From JBIKWM01 sp044356305 (lineage in GTDB: Bacteria; Bacteroidota; Bacteroidia; UBA10329): a stretch of DNA of 64,000 nt. Numbering within the stretch: position 1 is the first letter of the stretch; the number at the start of each line of letters is the position of its first letter. The stretch covers positions 1-64,000 of the forward strand of contig JBIKWM010000015.1 in assembly GCA_044356305.1 (NCBI GenBank). The letters are read 5' to 3'. The translations under genes and the position numbers were made by a program. Below, piece by piece: positions 39,142 to 47,703 of this stretch. The notes beneath the pieces were generated by a model that worked only from the letters and a program-made list of their open reading frames with translations, was not told where the DNA came from and searched no databases.

Positions 39142-40369
39142 TCTGTTTCTTCTGATGGTAAGCAGCCGCCAATAGTCCCAAGTAAATGAAAATGAACGAG
39201 CGGAAGGAAATAATGTACATCTGTCCACTCACTGAGATAACGAATTGAATTAGAAACATGAACCAAAACAACCTGACGTTCTCATCAGACCAATCCTTAA
39301 GAGGCATCCTGAAAAGGAAGGGTATGGCAAAAAGGAAAATGAGGTAAATCAAAAGGCCCACCACACCTCCGCCATGCAACCAAGTGAAGTAGTCAACATG
39401 GATCATTCTGTCCAAGTACATTCCCCCGCCATAATTTCCCATAGAGTTGAACATCTCAAAACCAAAGAGTGATTTGGGAACATCGCGGAACATAAGCACC
39501 TCTTCGTAAATGATCCCGATCTCCTGATAACGCATTTCGCCTTCAAGGGACTCTACAGCCATCTTATCAGCCCTGGCCTCCATTCGCTCAAGGAATGCCT
39601 GAGAATTTACCGTCACAAAAAATGCCAATCCCAATATGATAACCGATGGGAGCAGGCGAGAGAAAACGGTGCGGACACTACCGGTGTTCATGAAAGCCAC
39701 GCCCATCACAACAATCAAGGGTGAGAGCCTTCTCAGAGTGAACACCAGCAAAACTGTACTTATGGCCGATGCGGCCAACTCGATATATCTTCTCATTAAT
39801 GACCCTGATCCACCTAGGGTGGTCAAGGTCACAATAGTCATGAGCGAGATTAAATGCAGATCCGAGCCGAAGAGGTAACCTGAGAGGAATGAATCGCTCC
39901 CGTATGTGCTCACTCCGAAACCGAAAATATTGCTCAACATCACATAGATAATGAATATGATCAGCGCTTTAGGAAACAATGCCCTCAATCTGGCCAGAAC
40001 CCGCTGGGCATCCTTCACCCGAAAAGCCAAAGAGACAAGTATCAAAGGGATGAACACCCTCATTGCAAATCTGGCCGAGTGTTCTACATCTGAGCTCCGC
40101 ATTATCCCTATCAAAGTATATAGGACAAGAAAAATGAGCACGATATCAAGACGCCTTAGTCCGGTCCGCGCATAATGAACCACTATGAATATATAAAAGA
40201 ACCCGGCCCTCATAAGAGCGATCATGCCTGCTAACTCCGGACTTTGTGCCATATCAAGCGCGATATTCAGGACAAATGCGGAGAACATGAAATCACCGAG
40301 ATTCAATGACTTTACACTCAGGAAAAGCCAGAGCACAATGAGAAAAATGGCAACAACCCCAAAAATCAT
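39107..40369 (-). CDS. Polytopic membrane protein, Wzy/O-antigen ligase-like
   Basis: A 420-aa protein with about ten to twelve hydrophobic helices and one larger extracytoplasmic loop (about residues 265-335, with an RYQEIGIIYEEV segment). It ends in a short basic and acidic tail. The layout and its place in a cluster with flippase and initiating transferase suggest the polymerase that joins repeat units. No diagnostic motif is visible, so the call rests on topology and context. It overlaps the acetyltransferase gene by one base. Confidence 0.62.
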   Translation of the reverse strand: MIFGVVAIFLIVLWLFLSVKSLNLGDFMFSAFVLNIALDMAQSPELAGMIALMRAGFFYIFIVVHYARTGLRRLDIVLIFLVLYTLIGIMRSSDVEHSARFAMRVFIPLILVSLAFRVKDAQRVLARLRALFPKALIIFIIYVMLSNIFGFGVSTYGSDSFLSGYLFGSDLHLISLMTIVTLTTLGGSGSLMRRYIELAASAISTVLLVFTLRRLSPLIVVMGVAFMNTGSVRTVFSRLLPSVIILGLAFFVTVNSQAFLERMEARADKMAVESLEGEMRYQEIGIIYEEVLMFRDVPKSLFGFEMFNSMGNYGGGMYLDRMIHVDYFTWLHGGGVVGLLIYLIFLFAIPFLFRMPLKDWSDENVRLFWFMFLIQFVISVSGQMYIISFRSFIFIYLGLLAAAYHQKKQNERTDHLREQE

Positions 40370-40887
40370 CAGTTCCTGGTTCCAATGACTTTGGCAGGCA
40401 CACCGCCCACTATGTCATATGCTATAATGTCTTTTGTCACCACACTGCATGCAGCCACCACAGCCCCTGTCCCTATTCGTACCCCGGGCATAATTACAGC
40501 CCTCCTTCCGAGCCAAACATCATCTTCTATAACAATTGCCTTCTCTTGGCCATAACCTTGAGTGATGATTGGCCTGTCCACAGAACTGAACTCATGATTG
40601 CGTGTATAGAACAGCACTTCAGGCGCAATAAGCACATTATCGCCTATTGTAAGATCTCCATGCACTTCGCACAGTCGGCCCAAGCCGCTATTATTGCCAA
40701 TGGAGATTCTGCCTTTTCCGAGATAACATTCGGCATCGATATTGACATTGGAACCTACATGCCTGAGAAACATACGGGCGAACGTAGCCCTCAAAGTCTT
40801 ACTGGGCGGACCTACCAAAGGCAACGATGTCCTAGGCAAACGATAGGCCAATAGATAATATCCGGCTATTCCTAACCACTTTCTCAT
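40369..40887 (-). CDS. Hexapeptide-repeat O-acetyltransferase
   Basis: A 172-aa left-handed beta-helix acyltransferase. The hexapeptide repeats run from NVNIDAECYLG to GAVVAACSVVTKDI, including IGDNVLIAPEVLFYTRNHEF with the likely catalytic His, and the terminal GGVPAKVIGTRN is typical of the CatB/NodL/maltose acetyltransferase group. ATG at 40887 makes a 4-nt overlap (ATGA) with the sulfotransferase gene and is preferred over the start six codons upstream. It probably decorates the polysaccharide. Confidence 0.86.
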   Translation of the reverse strand: MRKWLGIAGYYLLAYRLPRTSLPLVGPPSKTLRATFARMFLRHVGSNVNIDAECYLGKGRISIGNNSGLGRLCEVHGDLTIGDNVLIAPEVLFYTRNHEFSSVDRPIITQGYGQEKAIVIEDDVWLGRRAVIMPGVRIGTGAVVAACSVVTKDIIAYDIVGGVPAKVIGTRN

Positions 40888-41588
40888 CCTCGCATAATTT
40901 TCCAAGTCATCCGCTTAAATTGAAAAGCTAAATGGTAGGCCAAATAGGCCCAAGTTCTTAACGGTCTCGAGCCTATGGGCTTAAAAGGATAACCGGACTT
41001 TTCGAGCTCCATGTTAAACCTAATTCCAATGGTCATGGAGTCGCGGTCATAGTTTGGTACTTTATCTTTAGTTCCAACCGACTTACCAGCTGTCTCATTC
41101 ACACGTGGAAGCGGGCGCACTTCAATGGCACCTATTAGGCGCAGCATGTCCTTAAAATCTGACGAGAGGTTTTCCTTACGCAATAGCAACCGTGGTGATG
41201 CTGCTATGAAGTTTGAAGGATCGACAAATGCCAATGGCATGAATAATCTAAGATAGTTCTCAAAGCCGATACCCACCACTCTGACAAGAAAATAAGCAGG
41301 AAGGTTTGCCAAAAGCATCATGTACTTGACTACGGGCCAATTGCCATGATGCATGAAGTAAGACAAGGGATTGTTCTTGTACTTGAGATACTTGCTATAC
41401 GTTCGATCTATGGGATCGCTAACCCCGTAGAACAAGTCGTAACCGCTGCAATCATCAGGAATCTTGAAGGAATGTTTTGATCCTTCAGACCGACCTCCAT
41501 ATTGACTCATCAGTTCCTGCCTGACAGCTTCGCTCCCTGTGCGTGGAACCTCAATAAACACCGCTCTGTACCGGTCCAGAATAACCAT
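40884..41588 (-). CDS. Sulfotransferase-like protein
   Basis: A 234-aa protein with PAPS-binding features. The 5'-phosphosulfate-binding segment is FIEVPRTGSEAVRQEL (about residues 11-26) and the 3'-phosphate-binding segment is YGVSDPIDRTYSKYLKY (about 54-70). The match resembles the carbohydrate sulfotransferase (Sulfotransfer_2) group. Confidence is moderate because the first motif is a variant. It is coupled to the acetyltransferase gene and follows another sulfotransferase by 3 nt. Confidence 0.68.
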   Translation of the reverse strand: MVILDRYRAVFIEVPRTGSEAVRQELMSQYGGRSEGSKHSFKIPDDCSGYDLFYGVSDPIDRTYSKYLKYKNNPLSYFMHHGNWPVVKYMMLLANLPAYFLVRVVGIGFENYLRLFMPLAFVDPSNFIAASPRLLLRKENLSSDFKDMLRLIGAIEVRPLPRVNETAGKSVGTKDKVPNYDRDSMTIGIRFNMELEKSGYPFKPIGSRPLRTWAYLAYHLAFQFKRMTWKIMRG

Positions 41589-41591
41589 TTT

Positions 41592-42560
41592 TTATCCGAG
41601 TCTTGACTTGAGTTTATGGAACCTCATTCTGAGGCGGTGAGTGTCGAAGAGTATCATTCGGGCAGTATTTGCCAACGAACCGAAAATGAACCTCAAAGAA
41701 TCGAACAACAGGTGTAGAAGGTTCATCGGGTTCAGGCAGGCGCTTCTGCGACTTAGCCCACCGTAACCGAAGGATTCAAGTTCCTTTATGCACACTAACG
41801 AGTAGATGAAATTGACATATCCATCGGGGTCGAATTTACCTTTGTTTCTCCTGATCACACCGGCACCTACATTTCCATGAAAATGCCTATGGCTTTCTGG
41901 GACTACAAACTTCTTGTCCGGCCTTTCTGACACTTGGGTCTTCACTCCGAGCCACGAAACTATCTCTGCTACCCTTTCCGGATTCTCAAGTATGTCCTCA
42001 TACCTGACTATGTGCTTGATCCACAAGGTCGAGAGGAATACCCTACTCTTATACTGCCAATTGAGGGCTGATTGCAGTACATTTTGGCTAAATGAACGAC
42101 CAGCCAGATTTGTGCTATTTGCCTTCGACAAATGAACATCCCTGCCGTCACGCACCATCAGAATTGCCTTTGCATCGGGCCAGAGGTGCTCAAACTGACG
42201 CAGGTGATTAGTAGGAGGATGCTTCACAATGATGCACCTTTCGGTTGAATCTTCAAACCAAGGGTATCGCAACCTCAGGTGTTCTGCAATGATGGCCTCT
42301 GAGAGCGACTTAACATCCGTGTGTCTCTGGGCCATTGTCAGCACGGTGACTTTGCTCAATCCGAGATCATTGAACTGAGGCTCCTCAAAGAGGTACTCAG
42401 TGAGTCGGTCTGCAACTGGCAGCGTTGTCAGGCTCAAGAGTCTACTGACAAAGGCGGTTTCGTTCGTCACAGCCACGAACTCAAATCGCTCAAGCAAATC
42501 GGCCAACATTGTTGACCCGCTCCGGCTGTCGTATAAGATGAATGCCAGTTTAGAATTCAA
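41592..42560 (-). CDS. Sulfotransferase
   Basis: A 322-aa cytoplasmic sulfotransferase. The PAPS loop FILYDSRSGSTMLADLL (about residues 7-23) and the 3'-phosphate motif AILMVRDGRDVHLSKANST (about 133-151) are clear. The frame starts at TTG (42560) with a GGGAGG ribosome-binding sequence 4 nt upstream; no ATG lies ahead of the PAPS loop, so TTG is the likely start. With its neighbour it implies that the polysaccharide made here is sulfated. PAPS would come from the cysC/cysD/cysN genes 5-8 kb away. Confidence 0.82.
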   Translation of the reverse strand: MNSKLAFILYDSRSGSTMLADLLERFEFVAVTNETAFVSRLLSLTTLPVADRLTEYLFEEPQFNDLGLSKVTVLTMAQRHTDVKSLSEAIIAEHLRLRYPWFEDSTERCIIVKHPPTNHLRQFEHLWPDAKAILMVRDGRDVHLSKANSTNLAGRSFSQNVLQSALNWQYKSRVFLSTLWIKHIVRYEDILENPERVAEIVSWLGVKTQVSERPDKKFVVPESHRHFHGNVGAGVIRRNKGKFDPDGYVNFIYSLVCIKELESFGYGGLSRRSACLNPMNLLHLLFDSLRFIFGSLANTARMILFDTHRLRMRFHKLKSRLG

Positions 42561-42643
42561 TGTCCTCCCTCTTAAATGCGCCTGCGCGAAATTACATGGT
42601 TATATCGGGCCTTGGCACCAGTTCTGGAACAGGTGTTGCCATA

Positions 42644-43873
42644 CTACAAGAAACTGTTGCCGGTTGTATTCACCATTCTGCGATGCAGCATGTAGTTCCA
42701 GAGGGTACCACTTATGAGCGTTGCAATTGCCAGCCCATTCAAGCCTAACCATGGCACAGTGGTAAAAGCCAAGATCAATGTTATGACAAGCGATACGGCT
42801 GTAGACCGGACGAAGTAATCCCTCATATCGCTCAACTGAAAATATAGGCCAACCGGCCCAAAGAAGACATTTAAAACGTTACATAAGATAACTGTAACGC
42901 AAAGAATCAAGAACAATGGCTCTGCTGGATAGCCATAGAACTTAAGAAACCAAGGACTGCAAAGCAGTGCCAACATAGCGAATGCAAAGGTGGTTAGCTT
43001 TGATAACCGTATTAGTTGTCTATGGCGGTCCGAGAGTTGGTGACCCTCAGCTAGCCTTGCCAGGCCCTTGGCAATATCCGCATTCAACGCTACCAGTGGC
43101 AGGTTGACAAGCTTACCGAGTTTCTGTACCACGGAATAAAGAGCCACCTGCCCCAAGGGCAAGAATGCCCCTGCCAAGAAGACCTCGAGCCACCCTTTAA
43201 ATACCTGAAGCCCACTGCCCAAAGACAGCGAGAGGCCTTTAGTGTAAACTGACCAAAAAAGCTTTGGGCTCATTCCAGAATGCTCAGGGGTTGACCCGTA
43301 AGACCGGATAAGGACTACAGCCAATGTGATGAGACATGTAATCAGGCCACTGGTCATGAGCATTTCAACTGGTTCGGCCTCATACTTGGATAGAAGAAAG
43401 ACCATCACCACGGCCGATCGCAGGATGTCTTTGAACAGAATGTACCAATTACCGTTCAGCCAGTAGCGCGACACCTCAAACAGGAACAAGGAGAACGAAT
43501 ATGCGATGAACGCGACCAATAACCTCCAATCAGCCAAGGTGCTTATTGATTCCAGAGAGGCTATCAGGGCCCCAACCATTGCTATCGCCACAATATTCAG
43601 TGCCACCCCCATGGCTTTCAATGTCAACAAATCAACATCAAAGGTCTCTTTTCCAGCAAATGTCCTTAGTGCCAAGAGACCTTGACCTACCCCTGCCAAA
43701 GTGCCGAAAGTGAGGAGATACCCATGTGTGAGAATGTACTCCCCATACTCCGTGTCGCCCCTGAACTGCATGTAGAGCTTAGCCAGAGCGAACGTAACCA
43801 GAACACTGCCGCCCTTAAAGAACAGCGAAGTGAATTGACGGATAACACCTCTTTTGTTCACCTTACCTGCCAT
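42644..43873 (-). CDS. Polysaccharide flippase, Wzx/MATE-like
   Basis: A 409-aa polytopic membrane protein with about twelve helices. It begins MAGKVNKRGVIRQFTSLFFKGGSVLVTFALAKLY and has the paired-helix pattern of the MVF/Wzx flippases (GEYILTHGYLLTFGTLAGVGQGLLALR). It would turn lipid-linked repeat units across the inner membrane. ATG at 43873 is preferred over the TTG three codons upstream and overlaps the lyase-like gene by 11 nt. Confidence 0.78.
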   Translation of the reverse strand: MAGKVNKRGVIRQFTSLFFKGGSVLVTFALAKLYMQFRGDTEYGEYILTHGYLLTFGTLAGVGQGLLALRTFAGKETFDVDLLTLKAMGVALNIVAIAMVGALIASLESISTLADWRLLVAFIAYSFSLFLFEVSRYWLNGNWYILFKDILRSAVVMVFLLSKYEAEPVEMLMTSGLITCLITLAVVLIRSYGSTPEHSGMSPKLFWSVYTKGLSLSLGSGLQVFKGWLEVFLAGAFLPLGQVALYSVVQKLGKLVNLPLVALNADIAKGLARLAEGHQLSDRHRQLIRLSKLTTFAFAMLALLCSPWFLKFYGYPAEPLFLILCVTVILCNVLNVFFGPVGLYFQLSDMRDYFVRSTAVSLVITLILAFTTVPWLGLNGLAIATLISGTLWNYMLHRRMVNTTGNSFL

Positions 43874-44744
43874 TTGCACCAAATAAGCTGAAGTGCGCGA
43901 ATGGATCTGACATCGTCATCCTATCCCGAAGTATCATGATGTCGTCAAAATCTGTAGTGCGCTTTGAAACAGGCACATTTGTCAATCGTTTATTTCTTGC
44001 GGCATAAATTCCAAGTTTAAGGAACAGAGGCTGTGTCCAAGAATCTGAGCAATTGAGTCCTTGATGGTCAAACTCGATTCCATTTCTGCCAATAACTTGG
44101 AGGCGCCCTTTTTCATTGGATGCGAGCCTGATCACGAGAAGGCATTCTCGCCATTCTCCAGGTTCGGATAAGAACTTTCTCCTCATCGTTGTTCGCCCTG
44201 ATGAGTATGACTGCCAGATACCACCTGAAGCATCTGAACGGAGCCGCCCTACTAGTGGCAGCCATGGACTGATTGGTTCTTTCTCCTTCTTTGTCCGTGT
44301 ATGCAACTGCATACAAATCGCATCAGGAAATCCTGTCGCATCATCGGGGAAGGGTCTCATCCTAAAGTAAACTAGATAGGTCCCCTTGCCAATCTCAAAT
44401 TCAGAGTTCTCTCCGAGCGAAATCTCCGTTCTGAAATCATTCCTTGGGTCGTTGTTACTGAGTTCAGCCCTCATAAAGAAAGTTGAATCAGACTCATCCA
44501 TGACAATAACAGGGCAGTTACCGCTACAAACCCCAGCCTCGCTCAATAATCCAGTTTCAAAACCACAGCTGAAAATCAACTCAACCTCCTTCTGATTAAG
44601 CAGTTTTTGGATTTCCCGTTGAACTGGTCTTTCAGCATTCAAAAGAGTTCCTTTATCCAGATTGTCCGGCAATTTTTGGCTCATAGACCTGAATGGAATC
44701 AGAATCACGAGGCTAATAAGTCTAAGGGTCAAACTATACCCCAT
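43863..44744 (-). CDS. Secreted polysaccharide lyase-like protein (heparinase I fold)
   Basis: A 293-aa protein with a short signal peptide (LTLRLISLVILIPFRSMSQ) and a jelly-roll body. Features of the PF14099-type polysaccharide lyases are visible: NDFRTEISLGE, a strand-rich core with GTYLVYFRMRPFPDD, RECLLVIRLASNEKGRLQVIGRNG and PLFLKLGIYAARNK near the C-terminus. Enzymes of this fold cut uronate-containing polysaccharides by beta-elimination. A lyase inside the synthesis cluster could trim or release the product. Family assignment is by eye and the catalytic residues were not verified. There are 4 nt between it and gmhA. Confidence 0.6.
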   Translation of the reverse strand: MGYSLTLRLISLVILIPFRSMSQKLPDNLDKGTLLNAERPVQREIQKLLNQKEVELIFSCGFETGLLSEAGVCSGNCPVIVMDESDSTFFMRAELSNNDPRNDFRTEISLGENSEFEIGKGTYLVYFRMRPFPDDATGFPDAICMQLHTRTKKEKEPISPWLPLVGRLRSDASGGIWQSYSSGRTTMRRKFLSEPGEWRECLLVIRLASNEKGRLQVIGRNGIEFDHQGLNCSDSWTQPLFLKLGIYAARNKRLTNVPVSKRTTDFDDIMILRDRMTMSDPFAHFSLFGANGR

Positions 44745-44748
44745 CGCA

Positions 44749-45327
44749 TCAAAATTTCAACTCACTTTCCACCGCCCCGCACACACTGTGCGCAATGAGT
44801 ATATGCATCTCCTGAATGCGCGCGGTGTCATCACTCGGAACAATCAGGGACAGATGGCACTTGGGTGCCAACTGGCCACCATCGCGACCTGCAAGTGCGA
44901 TGCATGTGCAACCGATGGCCAATCCTGCCTTGACAGCGGCCAGCACATTGTGGCTGTTGCCACTGGTACTTATAGCTATGATGACATCTCCTGGACTTGC
45001 CAGGGCCTCCACCTGCCGCGCGAAGATCTGCTCAAATCCAAGGTCGTTGCCGATGGCCGTGAGAGCGCTCGTGTCAGTTGTGAGAGCAATGGCAGCCAAC
45101 GCCTTCCTGTCAAACCTGAAACGACCACTCAGCTCGGCTGCGAAATGCTGGGCATCGGCTGCGCTTCCCCCATTGCCACACAAAAGGACTTTGTTACCTG
45201 CATAGAGTGCCTTTATGATCAATTGCGCCATTGCAGCCATCTGAGGCGCCAATGCGTTTCGCACAGATGTGAGGACCTCGGCATGGGCGTCTATCTCATC
45301 AATCATGCTCTTCTCCAACGGGCTCAT
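44749..45327 (-). CDS. gmhA: Phosphoheptose isomerase GmhA
   Basis: A 192-aa SIS-domain enzyme that turns sedoheptulose 7-phosphate into D-glycero-D-manno-heptose 7-phosphate. The signature VLLCGNGGSAADAQHFAAELSGRF and the substrate-site segments LTTDTSALTAIGNDLGFEQIFARQ and ISTSGNSHNV are present. ATG at 45327 overlaps the hldD stop (TGATG), so the two are coupled; a GTG one codon earlier is also possible. Confidence 0.93.
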   Translation of the reverse strand: MSPLEKSMIDEIDAHAEVLTSVRNALAPQMAAMAQLIIKALYAGNKVLLCGNGGSAADAQHFAAELSGRFRFDRKALAAIALTTDTSALTAIGNDLGFEQIFARQVEALASPGDVIIAISTSGNSHNVLAAVKAGLAIGCTCIALAGRDGGQLAPKCHLSLIVPSDDTARIQEMHILIAHSVCGAVESELKF

Positions 45328-46274
45328 CACTTGCTCAAGTATCCATCGGTTGAACTAAGAAACGCGTGATAACGTGCAATACCCTCATTGAGTGACATGA
45401 ACCGGTGCGCACATCCAGCGGCCCTCAATTGATTCAGATCGGCACAAGTGAACTCCTGATATTTCCCTTTCAGGTGTTCAGGAAATGGCACCTCCGTCAC
45501 CTTGCCATTTGGGCTGAGGCGTTGCAGCGAATCAGCCACAGCGGTGAAGGGTTCGGCCTTGCCGGTGCCACAGTTGAAAATCCCTGTGGTCGGGTGGTCC
45601 AGAAAATGAAGAACCACGGCAACCACGTCCTCTACAAAAACGAAGTCTCGTTTGAATCCCTCACTTCCCTCAAACAACTGCATGGATCCACCCTGCTGCA
45701 GCTGCCTGTAAAGATGGTACGCAACCGAGGCCATGTGCCCTTTATGGTTCTCTTGTGGCCCATATACGTTGAAGTACCGTAGACCCGTGACAGGCGCATG
45801 CAGGTTACCTTTTGCCCTACGATGGCGCACATGATTATCGAAGGCAAGCTTTGAGAAAGCGTATCCGTTTAGCGGCTTTTCACACATGTGCTCTTCGCGA
45901 AAACCCAATGTGCCATTGCCATACACTGCGGCACTGCTAGCATAGATAAGCGGCACATGCCACCTGTTGCAAGCATGCAAAACCTCCTTGCTGTAGAGGT
46001 AATTGTTCCGCATCAGGTAATCATTGTCCGTCTGGGTGGTATCTGAACACGCTCCTTGGTGAATGATGGCCGCATATTTCTGACTCGGCCCCTTTATAAG
46101 TGCAAGGAAATCGTCCCTGTGCATGTAGTCAGCATATTGCAGACCATTCAGATTAAGAAACTTAGGGCCGTTCCCAAGATTATCGACAATTAAAATATCC
46201 CTGATACCACGCTTATTGAGCCCTTGCACAATGTTGCTCCCAATGAAGCCTGCTCCACCTGTTACAACTATCAT
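45327..46274 (-). CDS. hldD: ADP-L-glycero-D-manno-heptose 6-epimerase
   Basis: A 315-aa extended SDR enzyme that epimerises ADP-D,D-heptose to ADP-L,D-heptose. The Rossmann motif TGGAGFIGSN starts at residue 5, the HQGACSDTTQTDN segment is characteristic of HldD, and the catalytic YxxxK occurs in GYAFSKLAFDNHVR. It overlaps the hldE stop by 4 nt (ATGA) and the gmhA start by one base, forming a compact hldE-hldD-gmhA unit. Confidence 0.95.
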   Translation of the reverse strand: MIVVTGGAGFIGSNIVQGLNKRGIRDILIVDNLGNGPKFLNLNGLQYADYMHRDDFLALIKGPSQKYAAIIHQGACSDTTQTDNDYLMRNNYLYSKEVLHACNRWHVPLIYASSAAVYGNGTLGFREEHMCEKPLNGYAFSKLAFDNHVRHRRAKGNLHAPVTGLRYFNVYGPQENHKGHMASVAYHLYRQLQQGGSMQLFEGSEGFKRDFVFVEDVVAVVLHFLDHPTTGIFNCGTGKAEPFTAVADSLQRLSPNGKVTEVPFPEHLKGKYQEFTCADLNQLRAAGCAHRFMSLNEGIARYHAFLSSTDGYLSK

Positions 46275-47686
46275 ATTGAATCCCTCTTCTGAATGATAGC
46301 AGTAGTTGAAAGTCCGGGGACCAGTGGCAGAATGACCGTCTGGTCCGCATGCTCACGCCCAACCACCGCCTCGGGTGAATAATCTCCGCCTTTGACCAGA
46401 ACATCGGGTCTGATGAGCTCAATGATCTGGGCCGGAGTGTCCTCATCGAAAAAAGTCACATAGTCCACAACACCGAGATGCGCAATGAGATAGGCCCGGT
46501 CATCGAGGGTGTTGATGGGTCTTGTATGGCCTTTGAGTCTCCGAACGGATTCATCGGAGTTCAGTGCCACCACGAGCAGGTCGCCCAAGGCGGATGCTCT
46601 TTCCAAAAGACTCACATGGCCCCTGTGGAGCACATCGAAGCATCCATTGGTGAATACGATACGCTTGCCTTCAACTCGTAATCTGATCAGTTCTGCCGTG
46701 AGTTCATTAATGCCTAGAATTTTGGAATCAGTTCCCAGCTGTGACGCAAGTTCTACCTCCTTGCTGGTGACACGTGCCGTGCCAACATGGCCAACAGCGA
46801 TACCTGCGGCCACATTGGCCAAGCGCAGTCTGAGATGCCATTCGGTGTGGGTAGACATGAGGAGGGCGACCATAGCGAGGACCGTGTCGCCCGCACCGGT
46901 CACATCGAACACTTCACGTGCCGATGCCGGACTGTGCACCGCTTCAGTCGCAGAGATGTAAGACATCCCGCGCTCCGATCTTGTGACCAGAACGGCCCCT
47001 ATCCCATGTTCTGTCAACAGTTTTCGGGCAGCACCGGTCACAGACCCATCGTCATTTCTAACCTCATGCCCCGAAGCATCTCCCAGCTCCTTTAGGTTAG
47101 GGGTGATAAGGTCGGCTCCAGTGTATCGGCCCCAGTCCGCACTCTTCGGGTCAACCACCGAGTATATACCCATCTGTTGTGACATGCTGATGAGCCGTGT
47201 GCAGATGTCTGGGCTAAGGGTGCCTTTGGCATAATCACTAAGCACCAGTACGGAGGCATGCTCCATGGCCCTGAATGCCCTGGTGAGTAACTCTTCCGTT
47301 CGTGTTGGCTCAATGACAGCATTCGCTACTTCGCGGTCTACGCGTACAAGTTGATGCTTGCCGGCCATAATCCTGGTCTTGAGCACTGTACAGGGCAAAG
47401 CGGCCACGAGATCGTGCTCAACGGTCAATTCATTGAGCCGGGCTGAGAGAATCTCAGCCTCTCGGTCAGGCCCTACGAAAGAGAGAAGATGGGCACAGGC
47501 TCCGAGTGCCACGATATTGGACGCCACGTTGGCCGCACCCCCAGGCGCTTCAGTCACCTCGCTCTGCAGCACCACCGGCACAGGGGCCTCCGGGCTAATA
47601 CGATGTGCTGCGCCTGTCACATATCGGTCAAGCATGGCATCGCCAATGACAACGATGCGAAGTTGACTGAAATCAGGGAGTGACAT
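46271..47686 (-). CDS. hldE: Bifunctional heptose 7-phosphate kinase / heptose 1-phosphate adenylyltransferase
   Basis: A 471-aa fusion. The N-terminal ribokinase-like domain (about residues 1-310) shows VVIGDAMLDRYVTG and the DVTGAGDTVLAM anion-hole motif. The C-terminal nucleotidyltransferase domain (about 335-471) has FTNGCFDVLHRGHVSLLERA, the HxGH-type motif. Together the two halves make ADP-heptose once GmhB has removed the 7-phosphate; gmhB is not in this window. A GACCTTTG box ends 6 nt before the ATG at 47686, suggesting its own leaderless transcript. Confidence 0.95.
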   Translation of the reverse strand: MSLPDFSQLRIVVIGDAMLDRYVTGAAHRISPEAPVPVVLQSEVTEAPGGAANVASNIVALGACAHLLSFVGPDREAEILSARLNELTVEHDLVAALPCTVLKTRIMAGKHQLVRVDREVANAVIEPTRTEELLTRAFRAMEHASVLVLSDYAKGTLSPDICTRLISMSQQMGIYSVVDPKSADWGRYTGADLITPNLKELGDASGHEVRNDDGSVTGAARKLLTEHGIGAVLVTRSERGMSYISATEAVHSPASAREVFDVTGAGDTVLAMVALLMSTHTEWHLRLRLANVAAGIAVGHVGTARVTSKEVELASQLGTDSKILGINELTAELIRLRVEGKRIVFTNGCFDVLHRGHVSLLERASALGDLLVVALNSDESVRRLKGHTRPINTLDDRAYLIAHLGVVDYVTFFDEDTPAQIIELIRPDVLVKGGDYSPEAVVGREHADQTVILPLVPGLSTTAIIQKRDSI

Positions 47687-47692
47687 GGCCGA

Positions 47693-47700
47693 CAAAGGTC
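47693..47700 (-). promoter_or_regulatory. -7-like box 6 nt before hldE
   Basis: GACCTTTG on the minus strand differs from TAnnTTTG at one key position and ends 6 nt before the hldE ATG. It lies in the 17-nt gap after the cysN stop. The same 8-mer precedes the gene at 57814. Confidence 0.45.
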
Positions 47701-47703
47701 GGC

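Noticed and set aside
44662..45369. Plus-strand frame of about 235 codons opposite gmhA
   Set aside because: gmhA on the minus strand has clear family motifs; the opposite frame has none.
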